Assembly: GCA_034435275.1 (NCBI GenBank)
Contig: DAOTXP010000014.1
Span: forward strand, 1-64,000
Length of the DNA: 64,000 bases
Direction: 5' to 3'
DNA from: JBFMCC01 sp034435275
Lineage (GTDB): Bacteria > Chloroflexota > Anaerolineae > Anaerolineales > Villigracilaceae
Shown here in pieces: positions 58,858 through 64,000 of this stretch. Positions within the stretch are counted from its first letter, which is position 1; each line of letters starts with the position of its first letter. Position numbers and translations under genes: made by a program. The notes under the pieces were generated by a model. That model had not been told where the DNA came from. It saw only the letters and a list, made by a program, of their open reading frames with translations, and searched no databases.

Positions 58858-58984
58858 TGCTTTGTTGCAAACATTCGTCATTCCATCGCCCTGAGCAAAG
58901 CGCAGCAGAGACAAAGGGCGGTTGATGAGTCGCCTGCGTTTCGTCTCCGCTCAGCGCGGCGCTGGAAATGATGGCAGCAGAGCA
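58858..58984. repeat. MITE-like repeat, copy B
   Basis: TGCTTTGTTGC (58858-58868) and a GCAGCAGAGCA end (58974-58984) are imperfect terminal inverted repeats. The interior is highly similar to copy A at 34077-34220. No coding capacity; about 127 bp versus 144 bp. Confidence 0.65.
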
Positions 58985-59013
58985 TGATCGAATTTTTGTC
59001 GAAAAGCATACCG

Positions 59014-59112
59014 CGTTGAACGCAGGTGCATCCTGAGCGAAGCCGAAAGGTGCACCGCCGACGAAACGCGATTACCCTATCGTCCTTCGTCTGCGTTTCA
59101 CTCCGCTCAGGA
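59014..59112. repeat. Inverted-repeat element
   Basis: TCCTGAGCG (59031-59039) pairs exactly with CGCTCAGGA (59104-59112). Inside, GGTGCA (59025-59030) pairs with TGCACC (59051-59056). It shares the CTGCGTTTC/CGAAACGC words with the MITE-like copies and may be a related, longer member. Confidence 0.45.
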
Positions 59113-59185
59113 CGAACAACCAAAAATAAGACGGATTATATCCAATTTTGCCCCCGTTCCATTCCCCAATCCGGGCTATAAAAGA

Positions 59186-59734
59186 CTATTCCGAGCAGGA
59201 ACCGATGTCCACCCGCACGGTGACGCATGCGGGGGATTGCGGCGGGACGCAGCATTGCGCGGCCGCGTCGAAGCCATATCCCTGCGGGCACTGTCCGTCA
59301 TTCACGGGCGCGGGCGGCGCGCAGGCGCCGTTGCATACCTGCAGGTCATACGAAGTGAGGGTTGTACCGGTACAGGTGATGAGCAGTTCGCCCGAACTGT
59401 GCAACTGACTCACGCAATTCAAATCGGAGTTGACCCACTCATACGTGGATTCACCGGGGGCGGCCAGCAGGGTGTATGGGACCTTCTCCACACAGAAGCG
59501 GTCGCGCATTTCGACGACCGGCACGGCGCAGGCGGCCCCCGACTCGCAGATCGGCAGGGCGGGCAGGGACGTGACCTCCAGCGTCGGGACGGGCGTTTGA
59601 GTGGGGAGTGCGGTCTGTGTGGGCGCTTCCGCCGTGACTGTGGGGGTGGGCACCGGCACGAGCAACGCGTCGCAGGCCGTGAGCAGAAGCGCGGCCGCTA
59701 TCAGGATGACAATGAGCAATGTGGAACGAGACAT
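59186..59734 (-). CDS. Cys-rich surface lipoprotein
   Basis: A 182-residue lipoprotein. Signal residues 1-20 end Leu-Leu-Thr-Ala-Cys; a Pro/Thr linker runs to about 55. The mature part has ten cysteines, including the Gln-Cys-Cys-Val-Pro and Gly-Tyr-Gly-Phe-Asp motifs seen in the C-termini of the SUMF1-like proteins. It looks like a free-standing copy of that Cys-rich module. ATG 59734 follows GGAGAGG; the reading to 59953 is rejected. Confidence 0.78.
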   Translation of the reverse strand: MSRSTLLIVILIAAALLLTACDALLVPVPTPTVTAEAPTQTALPTQTPVPTLEVTSLPALPICESGAACAVPVVEMRDRFCVEKVPYTLLAAPGESTYEWVNSDLNCVSQLHSSGELLITCTGTTLTSYDLQVCNGACAPPAPVNDGQCPQGYGFDAAAQCCVPPQSPACVTVRVDIGSCSE

Positions 59735-59806
59735 GATTCGCCTCTCCTTTAGTACAGCAGGTTGGATTGAAAAATTATAGTGGTTCCAGCCCTGCTTGTC
59801 CAACAC

Positions 59807-59839
59807 AGACTTCGGAAGTCTGCGAGACTTCCGAAGTCT
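59807..59839. repeat. 14-bp perfect inverted repeat in a divergent intergenic region
   Basis: AGACTTCGGAAGTC (59807-59820) pairs exactly with GACTTCCGAAGTCT (59826-59839), 5-nt loop. It lies 18 bp upstream of the -10 box of the acyltransferase, so it could be an operator or a short interspersed repeat. Confidence 0.6.
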
Positions 59840-59856
59840 TTCGTCCGCGAGGATGG

Positions 59857-59862
59857 TATCAT
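59857..59862 (+). promoter_or_regulatory. -10 box of a leaderless transcript
   Basis: TATCAT (59857-59862) is 7 bp before ATG 59870 with no ribosome-binding site between them. Confidence 0.4.
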
Positions 59863-59869
59863 TCGCCCC

Positions 59870-60991
59870 ATGCAGACCGAGCCGCGCGCCCGCTTCTATC
59901 ATCCCGAACTGGACGGTCTGCGATTCATCGCGTTTTTGCTGGTGTTCATTCACAATTCACTTCCAGTTCTGGAAGATACATTCCTGGAGACCGTCTCCAA
60001 ATACGGCTGGATCGGAGTGGATTTATTTTTCTGCCTGTCCGCCTTTTTGATTACGAAATTGTTGGTGACCGAATACCGGCAAAGCGGGAAAATCAATATT
60101 CGGAACTTCTACATTCGCCGTATTCTGAGGATTTGGCCGCTTTATTTCTTTTACACCATCATTGCAATAATAATCATGGCTCCCATCTCAGGCAGGAACA
60201 TAAATATACCTGGTCACATTGCAGGGCTGGTAACATTTACTTTCAACATTGTTTACTTTACCTTGCTACCTTCACCCATCTTGATCCTAATCCATTTATG
60301 GTCCATTTCCTTTGAAGAGCAATTTTACGTTGCTGTTCCGTGGGCATTACGGAAGTTGTTAAGCGTCTCCAACAATGTGAAATGGATACTACTCACAGTC
60401 ACCTTTATCCTAGGAAACACAGTCCGTGCAGTTTTTATTTACCTGAAAGTTGACCATCCTGTCATTTACTTCCTCCCAATTACACATTTCGACTCGATCC
60501 TTGCAGGGCTGGTACTTGGCTTGGGCTTATTAGATAAATCTCTGGCAAATATAAGGGGATACATAGTATTTCTTATCGGCTTTTTATTAAACAGTTTAAT
60601 TTTCATGCTGCCAAACAATGATGTCACAGGGTGGGGATTGATGCTGACTTACCCATTAACTGCTCTCGGAATGACATTGATTGTCGCTTCAGCAGTAAAC
60701 AAGAAACACCCTATTGTTGAAATGGTCCTCGGTAACAAATTACTTGTTAGGCTCGGAAGGGTCTCGTACGGATTATACATATACCACTTCGGAAGCCTTA
60801 CATTGGCAACTCTAATTTGCAACACATTCCTTGGAATCACAATTGAACAAATTGCGATCTTTCGCATTCTAGCCATCACAATCGGGTTTATCCTCACAAT
60901 TTTCTTCTCAGCACTTTCTTACCACCTGCTGGAAAAACCATTCCTAAAATTAAAAGAGCGTTTCAGCCAAGTCCCATCTGGATTTGCCTAG
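59870..60991 (+). CDS. Acyltransferase 3 family membrane protein
   Basis: A 373-residue OafA/YrhL-like O-acyltransferase with about ten membrane helices. The active His region is near the N-terminus (Leu-Asp-Gly-Leu-Arg-Phe-Ile-Ala) with Phe-Phe-Cys-Leu-Ser-Ala-Phe-Leu-Ile-Thr and Arg-Arg-Ile-Leu-Arg-Ile-Trp-Pro. It would acetylate a surface sugar or lipid. The gene is visibly AT-richer than its neighbours, suggesting transfer. ATG 59870 is preferred; the upstream reading runs through the inverted repeat. Confidence 0.88.
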   Translation: MQTEPRARFYHPELDGLRFIAFLLVFIHNSLPVLEDTFLETVSKYGWIGVDLFFCLSAFLITKLLVTEYRQSGKINIRNFYIRRILRIWPLYFFYTIIAIIIMAPISGRNINIPGHIAGLVTFTFNIVYFTLLPSPILILIHLWSISFEEQFYVAVPWALRKLLSVSNNVKWILLTVTFILGNTVRAVFIYLKVDHPVIYFLPITHFDSILAGLVLGLGLLDKSLANIRGYIVFLIGFLLNSLIFMLPNNDVTGWGLMLTYPLTALGMTLIVASAVNKKHPIVEMVLGNKLLVRLGRVSYGLYIYHFGSLTLATLICNTFLGITIEQIAIFRILAITIGFILTIFFSALSYHLLEKPFLKLKERFSQVPSGFA

Positions 60992-61004
60992 ATCCAAATT
61001 GAAA

Positions 61005-61031
61005 GCGGCCCCCGAAAAAATCGGAGGCCGC
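61005..61031. terminator. Hairpin between convergent genes
   Basis: GCGGCCCCCGA (61005-61015) pairs with TCGGAGGCCGC (61021-61031) with one mismatch, between convergent acyltransferase and lipoprotein genes. Confidence 0.6.
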
Positions 61032-61036
61032 TTCGG

Positions 61037-62623
61037 TTAGTTAGTACACGCACCGATGAACGGATTGTAACAACAGCACCTCTGAGGATCCCAGGATGCC
61101 TTATAGTCGCTGCAGGTCCGCGGTTGACAACCATCGCCTCCACTACATGCCGGGGGCATATTCACGAAGGCGGTCACCTCGGGGGGCGGCGGGGCGCTGC
61201 CCGCGTCCAGACAGCCGTAATGGCCGGGCGAGATCTCGGTCAGGATACTGCCCGCCTCGCACAGCGGAAAGCCCAATCCCGTGCCGGGCTGGGCGGTGCA
61301 GCACTGGGAGGCCGGGTCGTAGGTGTAACCGGGCAGGCACTGATCCGTGCCGACAATCACGCCGCCGGTCCATTCGCACATGCCCGTGCCGGGATTCAGC
61401 GAGTAATTGACCGGGCAGGCCGCCTCGACCAGGCCGGAGAAGGTGCACAGCGACTTGAGGCTGACCGTGGTCGGAGAGGTGCACACGTACTTGGTGGGCG
61501 GCACCAGGTCACCGCAGCCGTCCTTGTCTATGACCACGTTCGGGTCGCCGGGCGGATAGTTGAACGTCACGTAGGTCTGATTGCTGTCGCACTGCTGGGG
61601 CTGGACGTTGATCGAAAGCGCCGGGCAGGAGTACTGCACCTGCTGGCCGGGATTGGGACTGCCGGTCACATCCTGGCCATAGTCCACCACCTGCTCGCAG
61701 AACGGGGCGAAGTATTGCGGGTCCTCCACCACACAGCGGAAGCCCAGGTCGCGGCTGTGCTCGCCGGGTTTCTTGTAGAAACGCACCGCCGAGGGCACCT
61801 GGTCGTCACTGGCTTTGTAGGAAGAGGAACGCACCACGCGGGCGGTGCCTGCCTCGGGCCCGACCGGGTCCTCAGCCGGGCCGGTGCGATAGTAATACGG
61901 ATCGTACCAGTCCGCCACCCACTCGAAGGCGTTGCCCGCCATATCCAGCGCTTCATAGTAGGACTTCCCCTGCGGATAATCGCGCACATTGGTGGTGGCG
62001 CCGACGCAATTGTTGTAGTTGAGCAGGTCGCAGGCCGGCGCAGCCTCGCCCCACGGATACACGTTTCCATCCGGACCCCGGGCGGTCTTCTCCCATTCGG
62101 CCTCGGTGGGCAGGCGTCCGTGCACGTAGGTACAGTAGGCCTCGGCCTGCTCCCAGGTCACGCCGGAGACCGGGTCGCCGGAGCGCAGGTGGTCGTTGTA
62201 ACCGATGTTATCGAGCAGGTCCGGCTCGGCGCATTGCCCCGCGGCCACGCAGGCCTTGTATTGCGCGTTGGTCACCTTGGTGCGGTAGATCCAGTAATCG
62301 CTCAGGCTCACCGTATGCACCGGGTTATCGGAACTGCCGCGGCCCATGATGAACTCACCGGCCGGCACGGCCACCAGGATCGAACCGTCCACATAGGGTA
62401 TCCTCACGCCCACCTCCATCTCGGGCGGGACGAGCACGATGGGCGCGAGCGTGGGCGTGGCCGCTTCCACCGGGACCAGCGGGACGGGCGTGTCGCTGGC
62501 GGCCGGTTGGACAACAGGCGGTTCGGTCGCAGGGGGCTGGGTGGCGGGCGGCTCGGTCGCGCCGCCGCAGGCGGTCAGGACGACCGCCAGAAGCAATAGA
62601 ATCGCAAACGAGACTTTTTTCAT
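61037..62623 (-). CDS. Second SUMF1-like Cys-rich lipoprotein
   Basis: A 528-residue paralogue of the protein at 55875. The signal ends Val-Leu-Thr-Ala-Cys near residue 19, then a Pro/Thr linker. The SUMF1-like domain keeps Pro-Thr-Glu-Ala-Glu-Trp-Glu-Lys-Thr-Ala-Arg-Gly, Gly-Asn-Ala-Phe-Glu-Trp and Gly-Phe-Arg-Cys, but again no catalytic Cys pair. The Cys-rich C-terminus ends with Cys-Cys-Cys-Tyr. ATG 62623 follows GAGGAG; the reading to 62650 is not needed. It is separated from the others by the acyltransferase. Confidence 0.85.
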   Translation of the reverse strand: MKKVSFAILLLLAVVLTACGGATEPPATQPPATEPPVVQPAASDTPVPLVPVEAATPTLAPIVLVPPEMEVGVRIPYVDGSILVAVPAGEFIMGRGSSDNPVHTVSLSDYWIYRTKVTNAQYKACVAAGQCAEPDLLDNIGYNDHLRSGDPVSGVTWEQAEAYCTYVHGRLPTEAEWEKTARGPDGNVYPWGEAAPACDLLNYNNCVGATTNVRDYPQGKSYYEALDMAGNAFEWVADWYDPYYYRTGPAEDPVGPEAGTARVVRSSSYKASDDQVPSAVRFYKKPGEHSRDLGFRCVVEDPQYFAPFCEQVVDYGQDVTGSPNPGQQVQYSCPALSINVQPQQCDSNQTYVTFNYPPGDPNVVIDKDGCGDLVPPTKYVCTSPTTVSLKSLCTFSGLVEAACPVNYSLNPGTGMCEWTGGVIVGTDQCLPGYTYDPASQCCTAQPGTGLGFPLCEAGSILTEISPGHYGCLDAGSAPPPPEVTAFVNMPPACSGGDGCQPRTCSDYKASWDPQRCCCYNPFIGACTN

Positions 62624-62770
62624 GGCACTCTCCTCACATGACTCTATCATAACGAGAATTCTGGCTGGAATTATAAAGATTCCATTTCAAAATCCACTAT
62701 CCCCCTGATGGGCGAGGCAGGAAGATTCCACCGCGAAGAGGCGAAGTTCGCGAAGGATTCGGGGTTGTTC

Positions 62771-64000
62771 TTATGCCAACTGCGGCAGGATTTGTTCGTA
62801 GAAATCCAGCGAGGCGGGATTGATCAGCGCGTCCCTGTTTGTCACCGCGCGGCCGTTGAGGATGTTCGTCACCGCGCTTTCCACCTTTTTCATGTTCAAT
62901 GTGTACGGGATGTCGGGCGCTTCGAGGATCAACGCGGGCACATGCCGCGGCGAGGCGTTCTCGCGCAGGGTCCTGCGAATCTTTTCCTTGAGTTCGTCGG
63001 TCAACGCGAAGCCCGCGGCCAGTTTGACGAACAGGATGACGCGCTGGTCGTCCTGGTAATTTTGCCCGACCGCCAGACTGTCGGCGATCTCAGGCAGCTT
63101 CTCCATCTGCGCGTAAATCTCCGCCGTGCCGATGCGCACACCCGAAGGTTTCAACACCGCGTCCGAACGGCCATAGAATGTGATCCCGCCCGTGTCGCTG
63201 TGGAACAGGACATAATCGCCGTGACGCCAGACGTTCGGGTAAACGTCGAAGTAGGCCTGGTGATATTTCGAGCCGTCGGCGTCGTTCCAAAAATACAAGG
63301 ACATCGAAGGCGCAGGCGCCTCGCAGACCAACTCTCCCTGTTCGTCGTAAAGGGGGTTCCCCTTCTCGTCATACGCCTTGACCTTCATCGCCAGCGCCGC
63401 GCTCTGCAGCTCACCCGCGTAGACCGGCAGAATCGGGCTGCCCGCCGCGAAACAGCCGTTGATGTCCGTGCCGCCGGAGATGGAATTGAAATGCAGGTCA
63501 GATTTGATCTCGCGGTAGACATATTCGAATCCCTCCGTGGAAAGCGGCGAACCCGTTTGCGAGATTTCGCGCAGCGAGGAGAGATCGTAGTCCCTGCGCG
63601 GTGAGACGTTCTCCTTTTTCAGAAAGTGAAGGTAACTGGCGCTGCATCCGAAGATCGTGACCTTTTCATCCTGGATCAATTTCCACATCGCGCCCGCGTC
63701 GGGATAATTCGGGTTGCCGTCGTACAACACGATGGTCGCGCCGACCGCCAGCGAACTGATGAGCCAATTCCACATCATCCAACTGCACGATGTAATGTAG
63801 AAGATCCTGTCGCTTCGTTTGAGGTCTGTGTGAAGAATCAACTCTTTGAGATGGTTGATGAGCACACCGCCCGCGCCCTGCACCAGGCACTTCGGCTTGC
63901 CCGTCGTCCCCGACGAGAACATGATGTACAGCGGATGGTCGAAAGGCAATGGCTCGAATCGAATCTCAAGGTTATTTTCTTTCGAAACAAAATCATCGTA
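62771..64000 (-). CDS. Acetoacetyl-CoA synthetase, C-terminal part
   Basis: ANL-family ligase that activates acetoacetate with ATP and CoA, linking ketone or PHB metabolism to acetoacetyl-CoA. The 409 residues in view start before the P-loop (Tyr-Ile-Met-Phe-Ser-Ser-Gly-Thr-Thr-Gly-Lys-Pro-Lys) and include Gly-Gly-Thr-Asp-Ile, Trp-Arg-His-Gly-Asp-Tyr, Gly-Arg-Ser-Asp-Ala-Val-Leu-Lys and Arg-His-Val-Pro. The N-terminal ~250 residues lie beyond the right edge; the frame is open to 64000. Long-form AACS, not acetyl-CoA synthetase, by the Asp-Gly-Asn-Pro-Asn-Tyr-Pro segment. Confidence 0.93.
   Translation of the reverse strand, partial: YDDFVSKENNLEIRFEPLPFDHPLYIMFSSGTTGKPKCLVQGAGGVLINHLKELILHTDLKRSDRIFYITSCSWMMWNWLISSLAVGATIVLYDGNPNYPDAGAMWKLIQDEKVTIFGCSASYLHFLKKENVSPRRDYDLSSLREISQTGSPLSTEGFEYVYREIKSDLHFNSISGGTDINGCFAAGSPILPVYAGELQSAALAMKVKAYDEKGNPLYDEQGELVCEAPAPSMSLYFWNDADGSKYHQAYFDVYPNVWRHGDYVLFHSDTGGITFYGRSDAVLKPSGVRIGTAEIYAQMEKLPEIADSLAVGQNYQDDQRVILFVKLAAGFALTDELKEKIRRTLRENASPRHVPALILEAPDIPYTLNMKKVESAVTNILNGRAVTNRDALINPASLDFYEQILPQLA

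Larger units (their letters stand above)
58802..59185. other. Intergenic region with repeats
   Basis: 384 bases without a gene. Holds MITE-like copy B (58858-58984) and a second inverted-repeat element (59014-59112). The promoter of the minus-strand lipoprotein at 57740 must lie at its left edge. Confidence 0.5.

Noticed and set aside
61124..62599. A 491-codon plus-strand frame over the second SUMF1-like gene
   Set aside because: Antisense, His/Gly-rich, no recognisable domain.

Overview
The window looks like chromosomal DNA of a Chloroflexota bacterium, probably Anaerolineae-like. This is inferred from the many lipoproteins with Pro/Thr linkers, an archaeal-type isopentenyl phosphate kinase, TTG/GTG starts, and a mosaic of GC-rich housekeeping genes with AT-rich islands. 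It is not proven by a marker gene. I see no rRNA, CRISPR array, transposase or prophage. There is one tRNA, Leu(CAG).

Layout. 1-4.4 kb: end of an M32 carboxypeptidase, then a serine cluster (DUF1015 protein, serA, divergent serC) around a palindromic operator. 4.4-12.1 kb: secreted and lipid-anchored proteins (a PD40 propeller, an M23 peptidase, an NBR1-Ig protein) around recA, which has an SOS-box promoter. 12.2-16.0 kb: sulfotransferase, lgt, a small XRE regulator and heme A synthase. 16.3-23.1 kb: an Rrf2 regulator followed by cytochrome bd (cydA, cydB) and a fused cydDC gene carrying in-frame low-complexity repeat tracts. 23.1-30.1 kb: rho, a LysM/M23 peptidase, birA, gyrA and the tRNA.

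30.4-35.7 kb: acyl-CoA dehydrogenase with etfB and etfA (fatty-acid or branched-chain oxidation) and an MFS exporter. 35.7-39.3 kb (minus strand): a four-gene redox operon of ferredoxin, FAD oxidoreductase, membrane cytochrome b-like protein and a 17-heme cytochrome c. 39.4-40.4 kb: cold-shock protein and PHP phosphoesterase. 40.5-44.7 kb: an AT-richer three-gene island with two membrane SPFH proteins and an S24/LexA-fold peptidase lacking a DNA-binding domain. This is the best candidate for an undescribed system. 44.7-54.2 kb: psuG, small enzymes, two paralogous Pro/Thr-repeat membrane proteins (one 1273 aa), isopentenyl phosphate kinase and formate-THF ligase. 54.3-62.6 kb: a GT-C glycosyltransferase, four Cys-rich surface lipoproteins (two with catalytically dead SUMF1-like domains) and an acyltransferase. 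The window ends inside an acetoacetyl-CoA synthetase.

Recurring themes are a heavy investment in the cell surface with lgt nearby, an aerobic/microaerobic respiratory chain (bd oxidase, heme A synthase, multiheme cytochrome), several palindromic or MITE-like repeats between and inside genes, and several promoters placed so that transcripts should be leaderless.
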